In this document: positions 35,800 to 43,571 of the stretch, in pieces
Layout: each line of letters starts with the position of its first letter
Position numbering within the stretch: the first letter of the stretch is position 1
Assembly: GCA_002427755.1 (NCBI GenBank)
Contig: DIYO01000009.1
Location: 933,296-997,295, forward strand
Source of the DNA: Roseivirga sp. UBA6052
GTDB taxonomy: Bacteria; Bacteroidota; Bacteroidia; Cytophagales; Cyclobacteriaceae
Direction: 5' to 3'
Length of the DNA: 64,000 nucleotides
Program-made: the position numbers and the translations under genes
Notes under the pieces: generated by a model
Told to the model about the DNA's origin: nothing
Database searches by the model: none
What the model saw: the letters and a program-made list of their open reading frames with translations, nothing else

Positions 35800-35825
35800 T
35801 TGAAAAGTACATATCTATACATTTG
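35800..35825 (+). promoter_or_regulatory. Predicted promoter of the secreted acidic protein gene
   Basis: TACATTTG (35818-35825) fits the -7 consensus TAnnTTTG exactly. The only upstream TTG (35800-35802) is at a short 15-base spacing, so this promoter probably needs the activator array just upstream. The start is expected 5-15 bases before the ATG at 35839. Confidence 0.6.
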
Positions 35826-35838
35826 AACAATCAAAAAG

Positions 35839-36846
35839 ATGAATGAAATGAAAAGGTCAAAAACAAAATTCTCTCATCTACTAACTATAGTACTCACGGT
35901 TCTTATGGCTTTTGTTCTGCCTGATGCTACTGCGCAGGAAGATGTTAGAGAAAGCCAGTCTGTATCAATTACAACAAATGAAGATGGCAAGGTTACATTG
36001 AAGGTGACTAAGAAAGTTGGTGATGACGAAACCATCTTTGAAAAGACATATGACAGCTATGACGATATAGCTGATGATCCAGATTTGGAAAAGTACGGTA
36101 TAGAATTGAATGGCTTCAGCTTTGGAAATAATGGTAAGCCGAAGTTCTTTTTACACAATGGACCGGGAATGGGTTTCTGGGATAGTGAATCTTTTGAAGA
36201 AGAGATGGATGCATTTAGAAACCAGATGAAGAGATTTCTGGACGAAGATTGGGGTGGAAGAGGTTTCATGTTTGGTTTTGACGATGATGGTTTTATGGAT
36301 CTGGATTCCTTAACTAAGCGTTTCGACTTCCGCAACGATAATGGGAATTACTTTTTTAACGGAATGCCTTTCGAGAATCTTGATTCATTAAAAGAATCTC
36401 TGAGAGATCAATTCGGAAACTTTATGTTCGATTTCGATTTTGACGATGATGACAACAAAAGTTTTTCCTATGGTTTTTTTGATGATGACGAAGACAAAGA
36501 TGTAAGAGTCATAAGACGCTCGAAACTGGCAATTAAACCAGCGACTATAGAAGACAAAAGGTTGGCTGCTACTGATAAGTCAGCTCCATTAGTATTAAGA
36601 GATATAAGCTTTTACCCAAATCCTAGTGATGGTCGATTTGACATGAGTTTGGAGTCTCAAAGTGATTCAGAGGTTTCAGTTACTGTTCTCAATAACGAAG
36701 GCAAGGAGATTTTAAGAACAGAATTAACGCCTAAAGATGGCTTTTGTGAATTTGAGATCGATTTAACAAAAGAGGAGAAAGGCAACTATGTTTTAAAAGT
36801 TGTTCAAGGCAAGAAAGCACTTACAAAAAGACTCGTTTTAGAATAA
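35839..36846 (+). CDS. Secreted Asp/Phe/Gly-rich protein with T9SS C-terminal sorting domain
   Basis: 335 residues. A signal peptide (about 1-33) precedes a region (about 34-215) very rich in Asp, Phe, Gly and Asn with runs such as FDFDFDDDDN and FFDDDEDKD. A C-terminal type IX secretion sorting domain of about 80 residues (YPNPSDGRFDMSLES, then GNYVLKVVQGKKALTKRLVL) follows. The T9SS would place it on the cell surface or outside. Clustered acidic residues suggest metal (Ca) binding, but no known repeat is present. A second ATG (35848) is equally possible as start. It is divergent from the sensor kinase/regulator operon and likely its target. Confidence 0.82.
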   Translation: MNEMKRSKTKFSHLLTIVLTVLMAFVLPDATAQEDVRESQSVSITTNEDGKVTLKVTKKVGDDETIFEKTYDSYDDIADDPDLEKYGIELNGFSFGNNGKPKFFLHNGPGMGFWDSESFEEEMDAFRNQMKRFLDEDWGGRGFMFGFDDDGFMDLDSLTKRFDFRNDNGNYFFNGMPFENLDSLKESLRDQFGNFMFDFDFDDDDNKSFSYGFFDDDEDKDVRVIRRSKLAIKPATIEDKRLAATDKSAPLVLRDISFYPNPSDGRFDMSLESQSDSEVSVTVLNNEGKEILRTELTPKDGFCEFEIDLTKEEKGNYVLKVVQGKKALTKRLVLE

Positions 36847-36874
36847 AATTCATATAATCATTTGTTTAGAATAT

Positions 36875-36902
36875 AAGGAAGTCGCAAGGCTTCCTTTTTT
36901 TG
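36875..36902 (+). terminator. Rho-independent terminator after the T9SS protein gene
   Basis: AAGGAAG (36875-36881) pairs with CTTCCTT (36890-36896) around an eight-base loop and is followed by a run of T. It separates the gene ending at 36846 from lysA. Confidence 0.75.
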
Positions 36903-36915
36903 TGTAAACAAGGCT

Positions 36916-36923
36916 TATATTTG
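36916..36923 (+). promoter_or_regulatory. Predicted -7 element of lysA
   Basis: TATATTTG matches TAnnTTTG exactly, 20 bases before the lysA ATG. The nearest upstream TTG is only 13 bases away, so the -33 part is weak. Confidence 0.45.
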
Positions 36924-36942
36924 CCGCTCAATTCGTATTAAA

Positions 36943-38175
36943 ATGGAAATTCAAGACGGAAGATTTCATGTCCAAGGTGTTGATGCATTAGCATTGGCAG
37001 AGCAATTTGGTACGCCTCTTTATGTATATGATGCAGACAAGATCAAAGCTCAATTTGATAGACTCACAGCTGCCTTTAGCGGGGCTAATGTTAGGATTAA
37101 ATATGCGTCAAAATCGTTAACTAACATTTCCATTTTAAAACTATTAAAAAGTTATGGCTCTGAGCTAGACTGTGTTTCAATAAACGAAGTGAGGCTTGGC
37201 TTAAAGGCGGGTTTCAAACCGCAAGAGATTCTTTATACACCTAATGGAGTATCGTTAGATGAGATTAAAGAAGCGGTTAACGAAGGCGTGGTTATCAATG
37301 TAGATAATATCTCAATACTGGAGCAATTCGGAAATGAATACCATAACTCAGTACCTGTTTGTATTAGAATTAACCCTCATATCATGGCGGGGGGTAATAA
37401 GAAAATTTCTACAGGCCATGCCGATTCTAAATTTGGAATCTCAGTCTATCAACTTTCTCATGTGGTAAGAGTGGTGAAGACATACAACATCAATGTGGTG
37501 GGTCTTCATATGCATACTGGTTCTGATATTTTGGATGCAGAGGTATTCTTAAGGGGTGCCGAGATTCTGTATGATGCAGCCAAAGACTTTGACAATTTAG
37601 AATTTGTAGACTTTGGTAGTGGCTTTAAAGTGGCATACAAAGAAGGAGACATCACAACAGACATTGAGGAGTTAGGTAAGAAATTGACTGCCTCATTTAA
37701 AGACTTTTGTAAAAGATACGGCCGCGAATTAGAGATGTGGTTTGAACCAGGTAAGTTTTTAGTAAGTGAATCAGGCTATTTCTTGACTAAGACTAATGTG
37801 GTTAAAACAACACCGGCTACTGTTTTTGTAGGGGTTAATTCAGGGCTCAATCATTTGATTAGACCTATGATGTATGATGCCTACCATGAAATTTTTAATG
37901 TTTCAAACCCAACCGGTACCACCCGTGTTTATACCGTTGTTGGTTACATCTGCGAGACAGATACATTTGGTTTAGATCGCAAGCTTTCTGAAGTAAATGA
38001 AGGAGATATTTTAGCCTTCAAAAACGCAGGTGCTTATGCATTCAGTATGGCTTCTAATTATAATTCGAGGTTCAGACCAGCTGAAGTTCTTATCTACAAA
38101 GGTGAGCCACATCTGATTAGACAAAGAGAAGAATTTGATGATTTGATCAGAAATCAAATTGAGATTGAAATTTAA
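36943..38175 (+). CDS. lysA: Diaminopimelate decarboxylase
   Basis: A 410-residue fold-III pyridoxal-phosphate enzyme making L-lysine from meso-diaminopimelate in the last step of lysine synthesis. The PLP lysine is in VRIKYASKSLTN (about residues 48-59), the glycine phosphate loop in FVDFGSGFKV, a conserved substrate segment in EPGKFLV, and the inter-subunit part in GYICETDTFG. Length and sequence follow the Bacteroidota LysA group. It has its own promoter element and stands between terminator 36875-36902 and a cytochrome c gene. Confidence 0.95.
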   Translation: MEIQDGRFHVQGVDALALAEQFGTPLYVYDADKIKAQFDRLTAAFSGANVRIKYASKSLTNISILKLLKSYGSELDCVSINEVRLGLKAGFKPQEILYTPNGVSLDEIKEAVNEGVVINVDNISILEQFGNEYHNSVPVCIRINPHIMAGGNKKISTGHADSKFGISVYQLSHVVRVVKTYNINVVGLHMHTGSDILDAEVFLRGAEILYDAAKDFDNLEFVDFGSGFKVAYKEGDITTDIEELGKKLTASFKDFCKRYGRELEMWFEPGKFLVSESGYFLTKTNVVKTTPATVFVGVNSGLNHLIRPMMYDAYHEIFNVSNPTGTTRVYTVVGYICETDTFGLDRKLSEVNEGDILAFKNAGAYAFSMASNYNSRFRPAEVLIYKGEPHLIRQREEFDDLIRNQIEIEI

Positions 38176-38226
38176 GATCAACACAATTTATAAATACCTA
38201 TTTTAGGCAAAGCTAAATTTAGAATT

Positions 38227-38643
38227 ATGAAAAAGGCACTTCAGTTGTTCGCGTTACTTGGCATTATGCTCATCTCTTTCTCTATTAAAGAACAAGACAA
38301 TGCTCTTAAAAAGAGCATGGATGCCGGAAAAGGCACTTATTCTGCAGTGTGTTTAGCTTGTCATATGGATAGTGGTCAGGGAATTGCTAATGTATTTCCA
38401 CCACTTGCTAAATCTGATTATTTGATGGCTGATATAGATCGAAATATCAAGAACCTGATTGAAGGTTTACAGGGTGAAATTGAGGTGAATGGCAAAAAAT
38501 ACAACCAAGTTATGCCTGCCAGCGGATTAGATGATCAAGATATTGCCGATGTTCTCAATTATGTAATGAATAGCTGGGGTAATAAGGCGGAAGAGATGGT
38601 GACTAAAGAGCGAGTAACTAAAGTTAGAGCCAGCCTAAAGTAA
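38227..38643 (+). CDS. Periplasmic c-type cytochrome (class I)
   Basis: 138 residues. A weak signal peptide (about 1-20) precedes one heme c site, Cys42-Leu-Ala-Cys45-His46, and the distal ligand Met96 in VMPASG. Size and motif order match small single-heme electron carriers. The segment GIANVFPPLAKSDYL is common in cytochrome domains attached to nitrite or alcohol oxidising enzymes, but no partner enzyme is nearby. It shows that the organism has cytochrome c maturation, which agrees with dsbD and the TlpA-like gene in this window. Confidence 0.9.
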   Translation: MKKALQLFALLGIMLISFSIKEQDNALKKSMDAGKGTYSAVCLACHMDSGQGIANVFPPLAKSDYLMADIDRNIKNLIEGLQGEIEVNGKKYNQVMPASGLDDQDIADVLNYVMNSWGNKAEEMVTKERVTKVRASLK

Positions 38644-38678
38644 TTCGTATATAATATCCACCTCATCTTGGAGTTAAT

Positions 38679-39677
38679 ATGAATGAAGAATCTAATACCA
38701 AATATCTCCTTAAGTGGATGAAAAGAATCGCGGCCTTATTTACGATTTGTTGTCTTCTGGCAGCTGGATGCAAAGATCCTGTAGACGATATTGATCCTCA
38801 GATTGATACTGTAGAAACTTCTTCGGCTTTTGCCTTTGGTGAATCATTAGGAACAGTTGAGTTTAATGATTTAGATGAAGCTTCTGGCCTTGCCAATAGT
38901 AGATCTAACCCTGACTTTTTTTGGTCTCATAATGACAGTGGAGGAGACCCCATATTCTATTTGCTGAGTAGGGCAGGCGCAGACTCGGGTAGATATGAAT
39001 TGGAAGGTATTCAGAATGTAGATTGGGAAGACATGGCTATAGGTGTCGGGCCGGATGATAACCTGACCTATCTTTATGCTGCTGATATAGGAGACAATCA
39101 GGCGATTAGAGGTAATCTTTCAATTCACAGAACTCCAGAGCCTGATGTTTCTATCAGGTTTAGAACCGTTGGAACTGGAGCCTCTCAGCGTCAGGTTCAA
39201 ATCGATTTACCTGCTGATACCACACTGGGCAATATTGAAACAATCGACTTTGTATATGAAGATGGTGCTCGAGATGCAGAAGCGTTAATGGTAGATCCAA
39301 GTACGAAAGACATTTTCATAGTGTCAAAAAGAGAGCCTAGTGTTATACTTTACAGGTTGCCTTACCCTCAAAACACTGCCAGCATGGACACAGCTGAACG
39401 TGTTAGTGTTTTACCATTCACTCAAATAACAGCAGGTGATATTTCGCCAGATGGCAACGAAGTAATATTGAAAAATTACTTGAACGTTTACCGATGGGTA
39501 AAAACAGGTTCAGAATCTATAATTGAGCTTATGGCAACAACTCCAGAAAGACTTCAGTATGAGCGAGAGCCTCAAGGGGAGGCAATTGCTTGGCAGGCCG
39601 ATGGTCAGAACTACTTTACAATCTCTGAAACCGCCAATAATCAACCGGTAGTCTTATTTGAATACAGAAGAAATTAA
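38679..39677 (+). CDS. Lipoprotein with beta-propeller-like sequence, unknown function
   Basis: 332 residues. A lipobox LLAAGC lies after a hydrophobic stretch (AALFTICCLLAAGC), so the mature protein starts at a lipidated Cys about residue 31. If translation begins at the second ATG (38718), the signal is of normal length; I keep 38679 because a GGAG lies seven bases before it. The body has repeated propeller-like segments (DEASGLANSRSNPDFFWSHN, EDMAIGVGPDD, RDAEALMVDPSTKDIFIVSKR). It resembles secreted phytase/esterase-like propellers, but no catalytic motif is clear. The stop shares TTAA with the convergent regulator gene. Confidence 0.75.
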   Translation: MNEESNTKYLLKWMKRIAALFTICCLLAAGCKDPVDDIDPQIDTVETSSAFAFGESLGTVEFNDLDEASGLANSRSNPDFFWSHNDSGGDPIFYLLSRAGADSGRYELEGIQNVDWEDMAIGVGPDDNLTYLYAADIGDNQAIRGNLSIHRTPEPDVSIRFRTVGTGASQRQVQIDLPADTTLGNIETIDFVYEDGARDAEALMVDPSTKDIFIVSKREPSVILYRLPYPQNTASMDTAERVSVLPFTQITAGDISPDGNEVILKNYLNVYRWVKTGSESIIELMATTPERLQYEREPQGEAIAWQADGQNYFTISETANNQPVVLFEYRRN

Positions 39678-40441
39678 CTGGCGTTAATTGTATTTAGAGT
39701 TGCTGTAAACGCATTATAGTAAGATCTGCCAATCGGAATCTTTAATTCACCTAGATAAACGAAACTCGTATCGATAGCGGTTACAGCATCTACTAGAACT
39801 ATAAAAGATTTATGAACCCTTAGGAATCTGTCTTTAGGCAATTTGTCTGATAACTCTTTCAAAGACTTTCTAATCGTATAGTCTCTACCATCAGAAACAT
39901 GGATAGTAATGTGGTTGCCATCGGCTTCAATCCAATGTAAATCTTCATACTTTACCTTTTCTAATAATCCTTTCTTCTTAATAAAAATGGAGTCATTAGT
40001 ATAGGTTGTAGGATTTCCATCTACGTTCGCAATACCAGAATTTGAAGCAATTCTATTCTTGTTGAATAACGCTACTTCAATGGCCGCATATACATCATCT
40101 TTTGTAAATGGCTTTACAATAAAGCCCAATGGAAGCGTATGCTTGGCTCTATTGATAGTCTCTTTGTCAGAATAAGAAGTGATGTATACAAACGGAACGC
40201 TGTATTGTTCCTTAATAATTGTTCCCAGCTCAATTCCATCTTGATCACCTTTGATCTTGACATCTAACAAGGCCAAATCAGGTCGGTTGGTCTTAATGGC
40301 TTTAATTGCTTGGTTGGCCGAATTGGCTATCTCTGTGTTTTCATATCCAAAAATACTGAGCATTTCTTGCAGGTTGTCTGCAATAAATGGCTCATCTTCG
40401 ACAATAAGGATTTTTGGTGATTGGTTGTAAGTCGATTCCAT
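39674..40441 (-). CDS. LytTR-family response regulator
   Basis: 255 residues. The receiver domain (about 10-125) has Glu15-Asp16-Glu17, acceptor Asp60 in LALLDVKIKGDQDG and Lys in IVKPF. The LytTR DNA-binding domain (about 150-252) has YEDLHWIEADGNHITIHV, LSDKLPKDRFLRVHKSFIV and a C-terminal IPIGRSYY. It is divergent from the PAS kinase gene 109 bases away, so the two probably form a pair. LytTR regulators more often work with membrane LytS-type kinases, which makes this pairing notable. Confidence 0.92.
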   Translation of the reverse strand: MESTYNQSPKILIVEDEPFIADNLQEMLSIFGYENTEIANSANQAIKAIKTNRPDLALLDVKIKGDQDGIELGTIIKEQYSVPFVYITSYSDKETINRAKHTLPLGFIVKPFTKDDVYAAIEVALFNKNRIASNSGIANVDGNPTTYTNDSIFIKKKGLLEKVKYEDLHWIEADGNHITIHVSDGRDYTIRKSLKELSDKLPKDRFLRVHKSFIVLVDAVTAIDTSFVYLGELKIPIGRSYYNAFTATLNTINAS

Positions 40442-40550
40442 TTGAGTAGTATTTCTAAGGTGGTATCAAAATAAAAAAATTATTGGTCGAATTTCTTTAT
40501 TGTAGTAATTTAAAAATACTCAATATGAGAGTGTTATAGGCATTTCTGGG

Positions 40551-43500
40551 ATGGAAAACATTTTAAAGGATTCACTTGACGATTTTACGGATTCAAACAG
40601 CACTGGACTTAGTCTGGGTAATATTGTTTCTAATCTCTCCGAAAGAATCTGGTCAATCGATCTTTCTGAAGAACCATACAAGATACTCTATCATAACAAG
40701 CCTAAGGTCAGTGATGAACACGTTTTAGATTTTCCATATCCGGAGTCTATTGATAAATGGCAAAAGCTCATTCATGAAGATGATAGAGATCGAATTCTCG
40801 ATCAAGTGGTGAATGCTCTAAGCTCCGGATACGCTAGTTATTCTTACCGTCTTACACATAATGGAGAAGACTATAGGTACTACAGGGATAGGTTACATGT
40901 TTTTTATGATAATGATAGACCAGTACGCCTAGATGCCATAACAATTGATATTGATAAGATTCGTAGATCTCGTTTAAGTCTTGAGCTGAGTCAGCAGAGG
41001 CTCAAAAGTATCGTAGACGCTTTACCAGATCCTGTATTCATTTCAACCAAAAAGGATGGTAAAGTTATTTTTGCCAACGAGGTTCTCTTTGAAGTCTATG
41101 GCATGACACCCGCTGATTTTCTCGGTAAGAAGGTAATTCAGTTCTATGACAACTTTGCGGGTAGAAGGAGTTACTTGGAAAAATTAGCCAGTGAGGGTCA
41201 TGTTCAAAATCATGAGCTTCTTTTGAAAAATAAGAGTGGTGAATCTTTCTGGGTAAGTGCTTCAACTACACCTCTAGATTTTCAGAATCAAGAATCGTTT
41301 ATCACCATTCTACAGGATGTTACCATTCGTAAAAACCTTGAAAAAGATATTCAAGAGAGCAACGAGAGATACCAACTGGCTGTGGAGGGTGCCAACGATG
41401 CAATTTGGGAATATGACTTTGAAACCAAGTTCTCCTATATGTCACCTCAGTTCTGGGATGGCATTGGCTTTCCACCAGAAGAGAATCCTTTAAATGATCA
41501 GCTCATTGCAAAATTCCTTCATGAAGAAGATAAGCCAGACTTTCTATATGCACTTAGTGATACGTTCAATAAGTTGAATGAAGAACTGACCTTGGAGCTG
41601 AGACTTGTAGATGCACAGGAAAGTGTGATTTGGGCTCTTTTTAAAGCAAAGATTATTTATGGTAAGGAAGGACCTAAAAGGGCTGTTGGTTCACTATCAA
41701 ATATTACCTCACTAAAGGTTGCTCAATCTAAGCTTAAAGAATCTGAGGCTAAGTATAAGCTCATCTCTCAAAATTCAAGTGATTGTATTTGTCTTCAGAC
41801 CATATCCGGAAAATTCGTGTTTGTTAGTCCTTCTTCAAAAGATGTCTTAGGTTACTCACCTAGGGAATTACAGACATTACGACTTCGAGAGATTATTAGT
41901 GAAGATGATTTGCAAAGAGTCTCCGATGCCATGTTGGAGGTTATCAACGGAAATGTGAAGTCTAACTCTATTGTTTTTAAGGCTAAACATAAAGAAGGGC
42001 ATCGTGAATGGCTTGAGACCATAGGTGGAGCGATTATTGATGATAATGGTGAGGCTCAGTATTTACAGACTTCAACAAGAAACGTTACTGACCGAATTAT
42101 GGCTCAGCAGCGAATCAAAGAAAGCGAAGAACGATATAAGCTAATTACAGAAAATTCTCATGACATTGTGACTCTAATGGACCTCAATGGTGACTATGTC
42201 TTTATCACCCCTTCCATTAAAGAGAGCATGGGATATGACCCGGAAGAGATGATTGGTAGAAATACCACAGAGTTCATTCATCCGGAGGATTTACCTCGAA
42301 TTATGGAATCGATGGGAAATACCATCGCAGACAAAAAAAGAGAGGGATATGCAGAATTCAGGTTTAAACGTAAAGATGGAGAATGGCGTTGGATTCAAGT
42401 CAGTGGAGGAGTCATTCTGAATGATGAAGGAGAGCCGATCTACATTAGATCCAATAAGATAGATGTAACTGAAAAGAAACTCACGGAAGAAAAATTAAGA
42501 CGCCAAGAAGAACAGTACAAATTGGTTTCAGAGAACTCTGGAGATGTAATTGGCTTGCATAACCTAGATGGAACTTTTGCCTTTATTTCTCCTTCTGTTT
42601 ATCGACTTCTTGGTTATAGTAAGGAAGATGATCCAAGGCCTCATCCTATGCCTTACATACATGAAGAAGATAAGGATAAGGTAAGAAGTGCATTCTATGA
42701 GACTATTGAAAAGAAAAGAAAGGATGCCAAGACGACCTATAGATTAAGAAATAAGCAAGGAGATTATTTATGGGTCGGGGCTACTTTTTCTGCTGTTCTT
42801 GACGAGAATAACAACACCTCATACGTGGTGTCTTCTACTAGAGATATCTCAGAGATTGTTAAAGCGATTGAAAAAGAGCGTCAGCTGAATAAGTTGAAGT
42901 CAAGCTTTATATCCATGGCTTCACACGAATTTAGAACTCCTCTAACCACCATTCAATCCAGTAATGAGTTAATCAGTATGTATCTAGATAACTCAGATGC
43001 ACCTAAGGACACTAAACTGGCTAAGCATGTTGGAAGAATTAGAACTGAGCTAGAAAGACTCAATTCTTTGCTCAAAGACATATTTACTTTAGGAAGGCTA
43101 GATGTTGGTAAAACCAGATTGAAAAAAGAAATCACATCTCTTACCGGTATTATCAAACAAGTAGTGTTGGAAAGTTCAGTTGCTTATAAAAACAGGAAAA
43201 TTAAAATCAATACAGTTGGTCAGGAAAGACAATTGTTATTAGATAGTCAATTGATAAGTCATGTGGTGAGCAATTTGGTGAACAATGCCTTGAAATATTC
43301 TGAACCAAATACTGATCCAGAAGTAATTATCACTTATAAAGAAGAAGGCGTGGAAATAGACGTGAAGGATTATGGTATTGGTATACCAGAAAAAGATCAG
43401 GCAGGTTTATTTGAATCGTTTTCAAGAGCTTCTAACGTAGGAGACATAGAGGGAACAGGGCTAGGACTTGTAATCGTCAAGCAATTCGTTGAGATGCATG

Positions 43501-43571
43501 GCGGAGAAATCAGCTATGTATCCGAAATCAATAAGGGAACTACTTTTAAAGTAACGTTACCGGAGGTTTAA
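40551..43571 (+). CDS. Multi-PAS sensor histidine kinase (cytoplasmic)
   Basis: 1006 residues without a membrane helix. A PAS-like N-terminus (about 1-140) is followed by at least five PAS/PAC units (about 148-275, 275-395, 400-520, 525-645, 650-770) with repeated openings such as ERYKLITENSHDIVTLMD and WLETIGG/WIQVSGG ends. HisKA follows, with phospho-His792 in SMASHEFRTPLTTIQ, then HATPase with NLVNNALKYS, DYGIGIPEKD and GTGLGLVIVKQF. Several PAS units are near copies and seem to have arisen by duplication. It probably senses an internal signal (redox, oxygen or ligand) and acts on the divergent LytTR regulator. The stop shares TTAA with the convergent phosphoesterase gene. Confidence 0.92.
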   Translation: MENILKDSLDDFTDSNSTGLSLGNIVSNLSERIWSIDLSEEPYKILYHNKPKVSDEHVLDFPYPESIDKWQKLIHEDDRDRILDQVVNALSSGYASYSYRLTHNGEDYRYYRDRLHVFYDNDRPVRLDAITIDIDKIRRSRLSLELSQQRLKSIVDALPDPVFISTKKDGKVIFANEVLFEVYGMTPADFLGKKVIQFYDNFAGRRSYLEKLASEGHVQNHELLLKNKSGESFWVSASTTPLDFQNQESFITILQDVTIRKNLEKDIQESNERYQLAVEGANDAIWEYDFETKFSYMSPQFWDGIGFPPEENPLNDQLIAKFLHEEDKPDFLYALSDTFNKLNEELTLELRLVDAQESVIWALFKAKIIYGKEGPKRAVGSLSNITSLKVAQSKLKESEAKYKLISQNSSDCICLQTISGKFVFVSPSSKDVLGYSPRELQTLRLREIISEDDLQRVSDAMLEVINGNVKSNSIVFKAKHKEGHREWLETIGGAIIDDNGEAQYLQTSTRNVTDRIMAQQRIKESEERYKLITENSHDIVTLMDLNGDYVFITPSIKESMGYDPEEMIGRNTTEFIHPEDLPRIMESMGNTIADKKREGYAEFRFKRKDGEWRWIQVSGGVILNDEGEPIYIRSNKIDVTEKKLTEEKLRRQEEQYKLVSENSGDVIGLHNLDGTFAFISPSVYRLLGYSKEDDPRPHPMPYIHEEDKDKVRSAFYETIEKKRKDAKTTYRLRNKQGDYLWVGATFSAVLDENNNTSYVVSSTRDISEIVKAIEKERQLNKLKSSFISMASHEFRTPLTTIQSSNELISMYLDNSDAPKDTKLAKHVGRIRTELERLNSLLKDIFTLGRLDVGKTRLKKEITSLTGIIKQVVLESSVAYKNRKIKINTVGQERQLLLDSQLISHVVSNLVNNALKYSEPNTDPEVIITYKEEGVEIDVKDYGIGIPEKDQAGLFESFSRASNVGDIEGTGLGLVIVKQFVEMHGGEISYVSEINKGTTFKVTLPEV

